Part shown: positions 1-8,440 of the stretch, one piece after another
Layout of the letters: the number at the start of each line of letters is the position of its first letter
Numbering within the stretch: position 1 is the stretch's first letter
DNA from: Candidatus Levyibacteriota bacterium
GTDB taxonomy: Bacteria; Patescibacteria; Microgenomatia; Levybacterales; UBA12049
Direction: 5' to 3'
Length of the DNA: 64,000 nucleotides
Assembly: GCA_029260965.1 (NCBI GenBank)
Contig: JAJDCG010000001.1
Span: forward strand, 1 to 64,000
Program-made: the position numbers and the translations under genes
The notes under the pieces: model-generated
The model's database searches: none
Seen by the model: only the letters and a program-made list of their open reading frames with translations
What the model was told of the DNA's origin: nothing

Positions 1-855
1 GGTTAGCTCACCCGGTTTCGGGTTTTATAACTGCTACTAATAGCCCAGTTAGGGCTTGCTTTCACTTTGTCTTCCCAATGAAAATTGGTTAAACTAACGC
101 AGCAATTAAAAACTCACCGGCTCATTCTTCAATAGGCACGATATCACTCGTCCAAAGGACAAGCTCTATCTGCTTGTTAGCCAACAATTTCAGTTCTATT
201 TCATCCCCCTTCCGGGGTGCTTTTCACCTTTCCCTCGCGGTACTAGTTCACTATCGGTAGATTTTGGTATTTAGCCTTGGACCGTGGTCGGCCCTGATTC
301 CCACAAAGTTTATCGTGCTTCATGGTACTTAGGTACAGACTATCGCAAATTTTCGTTTCGTATACGAGCCTTTCACTCTCTCTGGGGGATCATTCCGGAT
401 CCTTCTACTACAAAAATCTGATCAAATATCGTCTGCCCTGCAACCCTCTTCGTGCTCCGCACGAGAATAACCAATTTCAAATCAACTAATCATCTAATTT
501 CCAATTCATTTGTTGATTGGTTTATCAGCTGATTGGATAATTTGTTGATTACTCTTATGCGAAGCATAAAAAGTTTAGGCTGTTCCGCTTTCGCTCACCG
601 CTACTAACGGAATCTCTGTGATTTATATTCCTGGCGTTACTAAGATGTTTCAGTTCACGCCGTTCCCAACCATAAGCTAATATAATCCATAAAGAACTAA
701 CTTCACTTAGGGTTACCCCGCTAAGCGGGGTGGATTGCTCCATTCGGAAACCGCCGGATCAATAGTTGATGGCACTTCCCCGACGAATATCGCTGCCGTC
801 TGCGTCCTTCTTCGGCCAAAATCTCCTAGGCATCCGTTGTTGGCATTAATAATAA
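1..855 (-). rRNA. 23S ribosomal RNA, 5' part (runs off the left edge)
   Basis: Read on the minus strand, this is the 5' third of a bacterial 23S rRNA. Conserved blocks include GGATGCCTAGGAG near the 5' end and AGTACCGCGAGGGAAAGG at about 227-244. The left edge corresponds to roughly E. coli position 770. The mature 5' end near 855 is an estimate. The gene carries an extra repeat-like insert at 469-552 in a variable hairpin region. It is preceded by tRNA-Ala and its own promoter, with no 16S gene upstream. Confidence 0.95.
469..552. repeat. Palindromic AATCAACTAAT repeat inserted in 23S rRNA (copy A)
   Basis: About 84 bases inside the 23S gene match intergenic repeats elsewhere in the window. 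The shared blocks are CCAATTTCAAATC at the left, ATTTGTTGATT in the middle and GGATAATT..TTGATT at the right. The closest match is the copy at 10858-10941. The insert lies between two small hairpins (TTATGC/GCATAA and CTCGTGC/GCACGAAG) in a region whose length varies among bacterial 23S genes. It could be removed as an intervening sequence or kept as an expansion. Confidence 0.75.
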
Positions 856-957
856 ATTTTGATCTATATTGCGCATGAGGCAATACAGATCTAAGACGTT
901 TTTAAAATCCCGTACAGACCGCCGGTAAAGCGGTGCATACAGGATCTTCTCTTCACT

Positions 958-970
958 TGTTAAAGAGCCA
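958..970 (-). promoter_or_regulatory. boxA antitermination element in the tRNA-Ala/23S spacer
   Basis: The minus strand reads GGCTCTTTAACA, one base from the E. coli boxA consensus TGCTCTTTAACA. It lies between tRNA-Ala and the 23S 5' end, where boxA is expected for Nus-factor antitermination. The rest of the spacer holds inverted repeats, for example around 860-893, that could form the 23S processing stem. Confidence 0.7.
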
Positions 971-1036
971 AATCATTCATGTCCTCGTAAAACCCTCTCT
1001 TACTAGAGGGCTGTACCAAAACACGAATACTTAGTG

Positions 1037-1110
1037 TGGACCTGAGGAGATTCGAACTCCTGACCTCCTCATTGCAAATGAGGCGCAATAACCAGCTATG
1101 CTACAGGCCC
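1037..1110 (-). tRNA. tRNA-Ala (anticodon UGC)
   Basis: A complete 74-base cloverleaf. The acceptor is GGGCCTG/CAGGTCC with the G3-U70 pair that identifies tRNA-Ala. The anticodon stem CCTCA/TGAGG carries loop TTTGCAA (UGC), and the T-loop is TTCGAAT. CCA is not encoded. It lies about 180 bases upstream of 23S on the same strand and is probably co-transcribed with it. Confidence 0.95.
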
Positions 1111-1299
1111 TACTTAGCCATTAGCATTTAGCATATGGTCATCAGCTAAGACCAATCCATCAACTAAATTGTCAAACGAATAGGAAAAACACACTTTTAG
1201 CTTTATGAAGTTTAGACGTAGAAAATAGCCCCTAAGGGTTAATTAGTAAAATATGTCCAAGAATTATCATAAACAGCGTGTTGCCGATTCGTACTAGAG

Positions 1300-1329
1300 A
1301 TAATATCACAGCTTCAGACTACCTGTCAA
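1300..1329 (-). promoter_or_regulatory. Sigma70-type promoter for tRNA-Ala and 23S rRNA
   Basis: On the minus strand, TTGACA (1324-1329) is followed after 18 bases by TATTAT (1300-1305). Transcription would start near 1292, about 180 bases upstream of tRNA-Ala. No rRNA lies between this promoter and the neighbouring protein gene, so the tRNA-Ala/23S unit seems to be expressed without a linked 16S gene. No gene is seen in the rest of 1111-1366. Confidence 0.75.
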
Positions 1330-1366
1330 GAGTTGTTTGTATAATAATTATGCAGCACAAACAACC

Positions 1367-2989
1367 TTAATGGTCCACTTCACCATCGGAATCCAAGGAG
1401 CGAAGCCTACCTGCTTTTTTCAACAAAGCAAGATACGCACCATTCTGTATCTTAGTTACAGCCTCTCCAGAAGACCACTCAGCAAATCCTAGATCTTGAC
1501 GAGTTGATCTATCATATTCTTCTTCCGATTTACGTCGCTCTGCTACTTTTTCATCAGAAATTTTTCGATAATATTCGAAATCAAAACCTACTATCTCTAG
1601 TCTTACCCTGTCTCCATCTATTATTCTGAACGCATTTCCGTCCAAATCACTATTGCTATAACCCATGTCCAGTATTGTTTCCTCCATTAACTCCCGTGCC
1701 TCATCAACCATATATTTTGATTTTACCAAAGCATAATCCCTAAAAGATAATTGAAGTTCTCTTTGGGGTTTTCCTTCTTGAGAACTTCTGTTTTTAACAA
1801 TACTCAATAAGCGGGTAAGTCTCCTGTAGTTTTTTTCTGTAGACGGTTTCAGCACAATAACCTCATCTCTATATCCTGTGGATCTTGGATCGTTTTTATA
1901 TCTTACTGCCGCATCTTTTATCCCTTCATACTCTTTCCTAAATTGCGCTTCGTGTTCTAAGATAACATTTGCCAAGTTAAACGTAACATTTTGGTCAGTC
2001 AATCCCTCCTCAAAATCATAAACAACGAATTGAAATCCATCTGGGTAAACTGCAAAACCTATCGGCTTTTCCCAGCTTAACTTAATATCTCCTTTCTCAA
2101 TTTTTGCCTTATCCTGAAATTCCTTGGCAATGACGAACTCTTCCTCAGACATTCTACCATCTATGTGCCCATGTTCTTTAGTATCTCTATGTCTAGCTGT
2201 TTTTTTTTCTTTCAAGAGATATCTTTTCCCATTGACTTCGATTTCATATACCCTGTCTTTCAACTGTTTTCTCTTCTCCCACAGATGAGGACTAAGAAAC
2301 TCTTTTATTTCTAAATCCCTTTCAGGGTCAATTATAAGACGAATTCCACTTGGCAAAACAACTTCCCCATTTTTGTTTGGCACAACAAGCCTTCCTTGAT
2401 TAAGAATCTCTGCACTAAGCGCCAAGATTTTTACATCACGTGCTTTTGCATATCTTCCGGCTACTAGTTCATATTCTTCAGGTGTACGACCGCTTGGATT
2501 CCCCCGATTCATAAGTGCCCTTAACTGATTCCTGCGTGCATGCACAACCCGCATACTATCTTGACCAAATTCTTCTTCAATAGCTTTTAACTCTTCTGTT
2601 GTATATGTACGTGGTGGAGCGTGACTTATATCAGGCTCTAAAACTTTATCTGGAACAGTTGGTAGCGCGAGGTACTTGCTAAGATCATCATATTGATTAA
2701 CTAAATCCGCAAATTTCGGATCTACTGCTTTTAAGACCTCAGTAAAACTACCTGGCATCTCTTCTGACAAACATTTTTTACAAAAAGGAAGAAGCGCTTC
2801 TCTTACCTGAGGGCTATCTAAAATGCATCTCCTAGCTATTTCTGTAATAATTTTCCATTGTCGACCAATTCTGCTTAAGGGCAGTTCGCTCATGGCGTCA
2901 ACAACTGGCAATCTCCGATCAGCTTCAATTTTACCTCCAAGTGATTCAGTAGGTGGCGAAGAATAACCTACCTCGCTATCTTCTAACAT
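1367..2989 (-). CDS. Unknown protein, possibly a degenerate kinase fold
   Basis: A 540-residue protein I do not recognise. It is charged, probably soluble, and lacks a signal peptide or membrane segments. The C-terminal half has features reminiscent of a kinase fold: a strand with a lysine (RYLLKEK, about residue 257), a hinge-like stretch (FQFVVYDFEEGL, about 320) and a late IVGFDFEYY. The usual catalytic HxD loop is not obvious, so this is only a suggestion. It lies where a 16S gene would sit in a standard rRNA operon, but is separated from tRNA-Ala by that unit's own promoter. Confidence 0.6.
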   Translation of the reverse strand: MLEDSEVGYSSPPTESLGGKIEADRRLPVVDAMSELPLSRIGRQWKIITEIARRCILDSPQVREALLPFCKKCLSEEMPGSFTEVLKAVDPKFADLVNQYDDLSKYLALPTVPDKVLEPDISHAPPRTYTTEELKAIEEEFGQDSMRVVHARRNQLRALMNRGNPSGRTPEEYELVAGRYAKARDVKILALSAEILNQGRLVVPNKNGEVVLPSGIRLIIDPERDLEIKEFLSPHLWEKRKQLKDRVYEIEVNGKRYLLKEKKTARHRDTKEHGHIDGRMSEEEFVIAKEFQDKAKIEKGDIKLSWEKPIGFAVYPDGFQFVVYDFEEGLTDQNVTFNLANVILEHEAQFRKEYEGIKDAAVRYKNDPRSTGYRDEVIVLKPSTEKNYRRLTRLLSIVKNRSSQEGKPQRELQLSFRDYALVKSKYMVDEARELMEETILDMGYSNSDLDGNAFRIIDGDRVRLEIVGFDFEYYRKISDEKVAERRKSEEEYDRSTRQDLGFAEWSSGEAVTKIQNGAYLALLKKAGRLRSLDSDGEVDH

Positions 2990-3135
2990 ATAAATAATAC
3001 TAAGAACTCTCGAGTATTATGTCGACTTAACACAAGCATAAATTCTTTTTTTATCTAAATAAATTCAAATAGTTACTTACAGAATCTTTCTCTAACGTAA
3101 ACCAATTTCAGCATCAAGATCTACAGGAGGAGCAA

Positions 3136-4053
3136 TTATAAATTTTGCGACCCCAGCCACCGTTCAGCCTCAAGTGCAGCGGCGGATCCAAATCCTGCAG
3201 CAGTTACAGCCTGACGGTATTTTCTATCATGTACATCTCCTGCCACAAATACTCCCTCAATATTGGTTAGGAAATGATCTCTTACTTTTATATATCCCTG
3301 TTCATCTGTTTCAATTCCTTCAAAAACTTTGGAATTTGGTATGTGACCAATTGCCACAAAAACACCATCTATTGGCATTTCTGTTGTTTCCTTAGTCTTA
3401 TTGTTTAAGATTTTTACTTTTTCTACTTTTATCGCGCCCATAACCTCAGTTATTTCTGAATTAAATAATATCTCAATTTTAGGATGATTTTTTACCCGAT
3501 CCTGCATGATCTGGCTTGCACGAAATTCATCTTTTCTATGAACAACCGTAACCTTGCTGGAGCTTTTTGCAAGAACAAGAGCCTCCTCCATCGCGCTATC
3601 TCCTCCTCCGACGACGATCACCTGTTTTTCTTTGAAAAACGCACTATCGCATGTGGCACAAGATGAGACACCCCGACCGATCTTCTCCTCCTCGCCCGGT
3701 ACCCCCAGCCATCTGGCATCAGCACCAGATGCAATAATTACTGATTTCGCTTCATGGGTTGCATCCGCTACTGAAATTTTGAAAGGACGCGCTGTAAAAT
3801 CAGCCTTAACTAGATCTTTTCCAATTATCTCCGCTCCATGATGCTCTGCTTGCTTTCGCATTGCAGTCATCAGGTCTGGTCCCTGAATACCCTCTGGAAA
3901 TCCGGGATAATTCTCAACCAATGACGTTAACTGAAGCTGTCCGCCCCATTTAACACCAGCAATCACAAGTGTCCGGAGACTCGCACGCGTTGCATAGATC
4001 GCAGCAGTGAGCCCCGCAGGACCTGAACCAATTATTATTACATCATAAACCAT
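3136..4053 (-). CDS. trxB: Thioredoxin-disulfide reductase
   Basis: This flavoenzyme passes electrons from NADPH to thioredoxin in the cytoplasm. The 305 residues match the usual bacterial length. The FAD motif GSGPAG is at 9-14, the redox-active CATC at 132-135 and the NADPH motif GGGDSA at about 149-154. A C-terminal GVFVAGD block closes the FAD site. The partner thioredoxin is two genes upstream on the same strand. A -10 box TATACT (4062-4067) ends 8 bases before the ATG, preceded by TTGAAT at 18 bases, and no Shine-Dalgarno is seen, so the mRNA is probably leaderless. Confidence 0.96.
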   Translation of the reverse strand: MVYDVIIIGSGPAGLTAAIYATRASLRTLVIAGVKWGGQLQLTSLVENYPGFPEGIQGPDLMTAMRKQAEHHGAEIIGKDLVKADFTARPFKISVADATHEAKSVIIASGADARWLGVPGEEEKIGRGVSSCATCDSAFFKEKQVIVVGGGDSAMEEALVLAKSSSKVTVVHRKDEFRASQIMQDRVKNHPKIEILFNSEITEVMGAIKVEKVKILNNKTKETTEMPIDGVFVAIGHIPNSKVFEGIETDEQGYIKVRDHFLTNIEGVFVAGDVHDRKYRQAVTAAGFGSAAALEAERWLGSQNL

Positions 4054-4061
4054 AGGTATTT

Positions 4062-4091
4062 AGTATAAAGCATCAAGTAGTCAGTATTCAA
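4062..4091 (-). promoter_or_regulatory. trxB promoter, leaderless type
   Basis: TTGAAT (4086-4091), an 18-base spacer and TATACT (4062-4067) on the minus strand. The -10 box ends 8 bases before the trxB start codon, so transcription should begin at or next to the ATG. Confidence 0.55.
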
Positions 4092-4122
4092 GGCTGAGTT
4101 TGGATTAAGATTTTTTGCTTGT

Positions 4123-4434
4123 CTAAATTTTTGCTCTTTGCATCATATCTAACCATAAATACACAGAACGTACATCCACCTCTTCATTCTTTTTTACCTC
4201 ACTCTCAACTATCTCAGCTATGTCCTGATCTATCCAGACAGGACCTTCAAAAACCAGCTGAATTCTTCCTGCAAGATATATAGCATTTTCAGATGCTGTT
4301 GTTAAGTCGCCTTTATTCAAATAAGATACGCCTTTTCTAAATAGATGCCTATCCGTTACTCTGCGCACCCCTGAACGAAATTCAATTTCAGGGGGATATT
4401 CTAATTTTGACCTCCTCCCAATACTCTCAATCAT
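4123..4434 (-). CDS. Small unknown protein between trxB and trxA
   Basis: A 103-residue soluble protein that I do not recognise. It is mixed in charge, has no cysteines or membrane segment, and its C-terminal part looks helical (DIAEIVESEVKKNEEV). Its place between thioredoxin reductase and thioredoxin, on the same strand, suggests co-expression. It contains no redox motif, so a redox role cannot be claimed. Confidence 0.6.
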   Translation of the reverse strand: MIESIGRRSKLEYPPEIEFRSGVRRVTDRHLFRKGVSYLNKGDLTTASENAIYLAGRIQLVFEGPVWIDQDIAEIVESEVKKNEEVDVRSVYLWLDMMQRAKI

Positions 4435-4475
4435 GCAGGGATTATACTACTTTAGGCGGAAAAATCAAGAAAAAC

Positions 4476-4802
4476 TTAAGAAGCAACAGTCTCGTCAATC
4501 ATTCTTTTATATGCATCTTTACCCTGTGCTCCAACTGTTACTTTCACAGGTTTTCCATCTTTGAAAACCATAACTGTTGGGATACTCATCACGCCGTACT
4601 CGCCTGCTGTCTGGGGATTTTCATCCACATTTAACTTGCCTACTGCTACTTTGCCCTCGTAGTCTTTTGCCAATTCCTCAATAGTTGGAGATACAATCTT
4701 GCAAGGCCCACACCATGGAGCCCAAAAATCAACTACAACTGGGGTCGAACTGTCCAAAACATCTGATTTGAAATTTGCGTCTGTAAAAGTCTTATCTGCC
4801 AT
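4476..4802 (-). CDS. trxA: Thioredoxin
   Basis: A 108-residue classical thioredoxin that reduces protein disulfides and is recycled by the reductase encoded downstream. The active site WCGPCK has cysteines at 31 and 34. The cis-proline segment (MSIPT) and the glycine motif after it are present. It has no signal peptide, so it acts in the cytoplasm. A TATTAT-like -10 box lies just before the start codon, without a clear Shine-Dalgarno. Confidence 0.97.
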   Translation of the reverse strand: MADKTFTDANFKSDVLDSSTPVVVDFWAPWCGPCKIVSPTIEELAKDYEGKVAVGKLNVDENPQTAGEYGVMSIPTVMVFKDGKPVKVTVGAQGKDAYKRMIDETVAS

Positions 4803-4847
4803 CTCTGTTTATAATACAGGGCCGTGCCAAGAAGTGTCAAGTAAAAC

Positions 4848-5090
4848 TTACTTTTTAGTAAAAATTTTGTAGATCTCGTAGAGTGCTATCCCGCCCCAGA
4901 CGACCTGAAGCGCAATTACAGGATACGCATTTTGGACAACCGCATTGACACCTATGCCGACTGAACCGAACAAATTTATAAATTGATATCTATAAGACTG
5001 CGGACGGAGACGTTTGGTCGAAATAGCAAAAAATCCAGTCACAAGAAGCACCATTCCTATCCAACCTATTATATCTAACAATAAATTCAT
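4848..5090 (-). CDS. CBU_0592-like small membrane protein
   Basis: An 80-residue membrane protein with about three hydrophobic segments (residues 2-22, 38-55 and 57-73). The pattern of a leading glycine-rich helix, a short basic loop (STKRLRPQS) and NLFGSVGIGVNA resembles the CBU_0592 family, whose function is unknown. It ends 9 bases from the next gene on the same strand, so the two are likely co-transcribed. Confidence 0.65.
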   Translation of the reverse strand: MNLLLDIIGWIGMVLLVTGFFAISTKRLRPQSYRYQFINLFGSVGIGVNAVVQNAYPVIALQVVWGGIALYEIYKIFTKK

Positions 5091-5099
5091 AATTAATAC

Positions 5100-6683
5100 C
5101 TACTCCATCTCCTCAGTTTTGGCGTGAAGAAAGTGAAACCACTGATCAAAAAATGCAAACAGCAACTTAAATGGTGCCTCAATCAAAAAATCAAAAGCCA
5201 TCAGGAATATATTTACTTGTGAGATACTCTGAGTCAACTGTCTTCCTACACGAATAACAGGCATAAAGAAAAAATCAACAAAAAAAGTTGTTAACCCTTG
5301 CTTCTCCCCAACTCTATAAACATTGGCCAACAAACTGATACGATAGGCCAAGAAAGAAACTATCGCAAGGAAAAAAATAAATATAAACTGACTTACAACA
5401 TTAAATCCAATCTTGGTAAGAACATAAATGATTGCACCAAATGAAAGCCCAAAGGATATAAACCACATTATATTAAAGACCGCATTAAAAGCTCCACTTT
5501 TTGCTTTCTTTATATCCAGAACCAATCTATCACCTAGCTGTGGATTATCTGCAAAGAGAAGCTCCCCAATATAGCGTATGATAAGTTTGGTATTATCCTC
5601 TCTAGGCGTTCTGATAAAAAGACTGACTATGATCATGAGTAATGGAGGCGCAGTGGTGTTAATAATAATAGATGACCAAAGTATATGACCATAAACAGCC
5701 AATTCATACGTCCCCTCCACAGCAAAAGCAAATCCAAGTTTTGTGAGAAGAATAAAAATTACCGAACGTATAACAGCAGTTCTGACTCTGGCTGATATTC
5801 CTTTATATCTTTTCTCACATGCGCCTCTTACTACTTTTTCCAATTCCTCCTTGTTTTTAACTAACACGCTAAAATTCTCTCTGTCTGATAAAAGTATATC
5901 CTCAAGTATAAAAAAGGCAGCAGTACGACGTTTTACATATGTATAAATTCTATCCTTACCTTTATAATTAAACTGACTCATTATTTCTTCATAGCCAGTG
6001 TGGAAATTTTTGATTGTCCCCTCGAGCGAATCTTGGGTTAATTTTCCAAAATACTGAACAAATAAATGGTAGCGAAGAAATGCTAAATCATCTCTAGCAA
6101 AAGCTCTTCTAATACTCAAAAAAATCTGTGCGTCTTTTGTTTCCTCTTTTTCACCATTTATCACAATGTCATCCCTGAGAACCTGAAACATGAAATTTGA
6201 GATCAGCTCCTTATCCCTTTTTGCGTTTAATATATACTGAACTCTTGCCGACATGAGATCATAAATCCATTCATTGAGAATGTTTTCGGAAATTTTGTGA
6301 CTTTCCATTATCCCCTTTCTCAACTCCAAATGAAGATCAATAGCCTCTTCCACCTCTCTTACTTTTGATGCTGCGATCTCATGACCTGGTAGATAACGCG
6401 CCCACAATAGCTCCTTCACAAGCGATTCACCTATCGACTTACCGCTTCCTCCTAAAAGGAGTCTTCTTTTAAGAATACGCTCGATAGTAGCCCGAAGTAT
6501 GACCTCTTCCTCACGGAATTCCATTGCGTTTCTGATCCTCTCGTACCAGGTCGCAAATTTGGTGACAATAGGATTAACAACTACCTTATCTTCATCCTGG
6601 GCAATCTCTTCTTTTCTCAAAAGAGATTCTATAAGAACCTGCGCTAGATGAGAAAGAGAACTATTATCTTCTTTATTTTGCAT
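5100..6683 (-). CDS. Large multi-pass membrane protein of unknown function
   Basis: A 527-residue protein. Residues 1-295 are charged and helical, presumably cytoplasmic. About four to six hydrophobic segments follow, between residues 300-360 and 393-455, then an amphipathic C-terminal region. I see no enzyme motif. Repeated acidic and basic helical stretches in the N-terminal half suggest an extended helical domain. The small membrane gene downstream is almost contiguous. The family is unknown to me. Confidence 0.6.
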   Translation of the reverse strand: MQNKEDNSSLSHLAQVLIESLLRKEEIAQDEDKVVVNPIVTKFATWYERIRNAMEFREEEVILRATIERILKRRLLLGGSGKSIGESLVKELLWARYLPGHEIAASKVREVEEAIDLHLELRKGIMESHKISENILNEWIYDLMSARVQYILNAKRDKELISNFMFQVLRDDIVINGEKEETKDAQIFLSIRRAFARDDLAFLRYHLFVQYFGKLTQDSLEGTIKNFHTGYEEIMSQFNYKGKDRIYTYVKRRTAAFFILEDILLSDRENFSVLVKNKEELEKVVRGACEKRYKGISARVRTAVIRSVIFILLTKLGFAFAVEGTYELAVYGHILWSSIIINTTAPPLLMIIVSLFIRTPREDNTKLIIRYIGELLFADNPQLGDRLVLDIKKAKSGAFNAVFNIMWFISFGLSFGAIIYVLTKIGFNVVSQFIFIFFLAIVSFLAYRISLLANVYRVGEKQGLTTFFVDFFFMPVIRVGRQLTQSISQVNIFLMAFDFLIEAPFKLLFAFFDQWFHFLHAKTEEME

Positions 6684-6858
6684 ATTTTCTATTTAATAAC
6701 ACCATTATATACTATATAAGCAGCACCATGACAAGCATGCAAACTCTTGGTGTCAAATTGTTTTTTGTGTATTATATCAAACTAATTTTACTGTTAACTA
6801 AACATCATATGATAAATTAATTTATACACCCATAAAAAAACACTATTTTCCATAATCA

Positions 6859-6887
6859 TTGACAATATGCAGTCCAGCAAATAAAAT
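6859..6887 (+). promoter_or_regulatory. Consensus promoter for the DsbA-like gene
   Basis: TTGACA (6859-6864), a 17-base spacer and TAAAAT (6882-6887), ending 6 bases before the start codon at 6894. This is a consensus promoter whose start point falls at the ATG, a clear case of a predicted leaderless mRNA. Confidence 0.75.
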
Positions 6888-6893
6888 AACATC

Positions 6894-7679
6894 ATGCCAG
6901 CTAAGTCACCTACCAAAAAATCATCTGATTATGTCGAACTGAGAGTTCCCAAAATAAATATTAAAAATCTTAAAAATAAAAACTTCCTAACACTATTAAT
7001 TATCATAATGACGTTTGCACTCGGCATGCTAACTATGCGGGTGATAACTCTGGAGGAGAAAGTCAAACAAGCAAGCACTATGGAGAATCTACAAGCACAA
7101 GAAACTGCTGAGGCAGCACCCCCACCACAATTTGTAGAAATAGACGAAGGACAACTACCCATCCAGGGTGACAAAAATGCGTCAGTTACGATAGTTGAAT
7201 TTAGTGATTTTGAATGTCCTTTCTGTAAAGCATTTTTTGATGATGCATACCCAGAAATAAAAGAAAAGTATATAGATACTGGCAAAGTCAAATTTAGCTA
7301 TCGTCATTTTCCACTCAGCTCAATTCACCCCAATGCGCAAATTGCAGCTGAGGCATCAGAATGCGCGAATGAACAAGACAAATTCTGGGAATATCATGAT
7401 ATATTATTTAACAATCAGAGCTCTTGGGCTTCTCTAACTGGGGATCTCCTAAACTCAACTTTAGCCGATTATGCAGGTCAGGCAGGAATGGATACAACTA
7501 AATTCTCATCTTGTCTGGCAAGTGGAAAATATGCGGATCAAGTGGCAGAGGATTTGTCTGCAGGATCTGCTGCAGGAGTCGACGGGACACCTGCATTCTT
7601 TATCAACGGACAACGAATGGTCGGCGCCCAGCCATTTAGCGAGTTTGAAAGAGTAATTGAAGAAGAACTACAAAAATAA
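6894..7679 (+). CDS. Membrane-anchored DsbA-like thiol-disulfide oxidoreductase
   Basis: A 261-residue protein anchored by one N-terminal membrane segment (about 31-50), with an extracytoplasmic thioredoxin-fold domain. The motif CPFC is at 108-111, the helical insertion follows, and the cis-proline loop is GVDGTPAFFING. The family oxidises or isomerises cysteines in exported proteins. No DsbB or VKOR partner is visible here. The start is fixed by a consensus promoter ending 6 bases upstream. Confidence 0.9.
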   Translation: MPAKSPTKKSSDYVELRVPKINIKNLKNKNFLTLLIIIMTFALGMLTMRVITLEEKVKQASTMENLQAQETAEAAPPPQFVEIDEGQLPIQGDKNASVTIVEFSDFECPFCKAFFDDAYPEIKEKYIDTGKVKFSYRHFPLSSIHPNAQIAAEASECANEQDKFWEYHDILFNNQSSWASLTGDLLNSTLADYAGQAGMDTTKFSSCLASGKYADQVAEDLSAGSAAGVDGTPAFFINGQRMVGAQPFSEFERVIEEELQK

Positions 7680-7683
7680 AATT

Positions 7684-7905
7684 TTATCCAATTACAGTTG
7701 GAGAGGTGTGAACAGGCGGATTGTGATAAGCCTTAACAATTGCATCTTCCAATTTAACCACTCCTTTCTCCGTCTTTAAATCTTTAGCAGAAATAAGCTC
7801 AGAGCCATAACCCTCCACACCTATCACACCCGTCAATGGATATGCTCTTACGGTAATTTGATTAAATGTTGCTCCTTTTCTTAAGTAGCTATGATTCCCA
7901 CCACT
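7684..7905 (-). pseudogene. Decayed coding fragment without a start codon
   Basis: One minus-strand frame is open for 73 codons and reads like a protein (segments such as ITVRAYPLTG and LEDAIVKAYHN). It begins right after an in-frame stop and has no ATG, GTG or good start near its 5' end. It looks like the C-terminal remnant of a lost gene. I do not recognise the family. Nothing else is seen in 7680-7987. Confidence 0.45.
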
Positions 7906-7987
7906 TTAATTTAAAGTTTTTAAAAAAACTCATAAATTTATGATTCCAAAAACAAACAAATTTGTCAATGAATATGGGACAATTTAT

Positions 7988-8365
7988 CTAATTGGGAACT
8001 ATCCTGATTTTTGCTCCGTTTCTTATCTCACCCTTTTTTAAAACTATCGCCCTCAGCTCATCCTTTTCTTCTATAGATGTTTTTGAACATGCATCACGTG
8101 ATTTAGTTCCTGCCATTAGGCAATCTCCAATCCAAAACAAGCGTCCGACCAGGCTACTTAGCTCAATTCCTTCGATAACCAAATTTCTCCTTGCCCTGAT
8201 TGGGTCTCTATTTGACTCACTGGAGATAAATGAAACCCCGTTTGTATAACGGTCTCCTCTTAATCCCTTTCCGGCGATTGCTTCAATTACATATTGGGGT
8301 ATCATGGGCTTACCAGCTGCATGAGCTGTATAAATACCTATTACTCTTGCTTCATGCTCTCTCAT
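7988..8365 (-). CDS. MOSC domain protein
   Basis: A 125-residue protein resembling stand-alone MOSC domains, the sulfur-carrier domain of molybdenum-cofactor sulfurases. Visible marks are the opening strand VIGIYTAHAAGKPM, the GLRGDRY turn and the GRLFWIGD segment, followed by a conserved-type cysteine (DACSKTS). MOSC domains carry sulfur or bind molybdopterin. No molybdenum-cofactor genes are nearby, so the substrate is open. Confidence 0.75.
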   Translation of the reverse strand: MREHEARVIGIYTAHAAGKPMIPQYVIEAIAGKGLRGDRYTNGVSFISSESNRDPIRARRNLVIEGIELSSLVGRLFWIGDCLMAGTKSRDACSKTSIEEKDELRAIVLKKGEIRNGAKIRIVPN

Positions 8366-8440
8366 ATGATTTATCCCGCTATATTAGCATAAACAAAATA
8401 AACATTCCATAATTGATTGTTGTTCTGTTATTATTTCTAT

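Noticed and set aside
555..743. A 62-codon reading frame on the minus strand
   Set aside because: It lies wholly inside the 23S rRNA gene.
1111..2989. A hidden 16S rRNA gene upstream of tRNA-Ala
   Set aside because: No 16S blocks are seen. The stretch holds a promoter and a well-formed 540-codon gene.
3174..3841. Several plus-strand frames of 60-95 codons opposite trxB
   Set aside because: They are antisense shadows of a clearly recognised gene.
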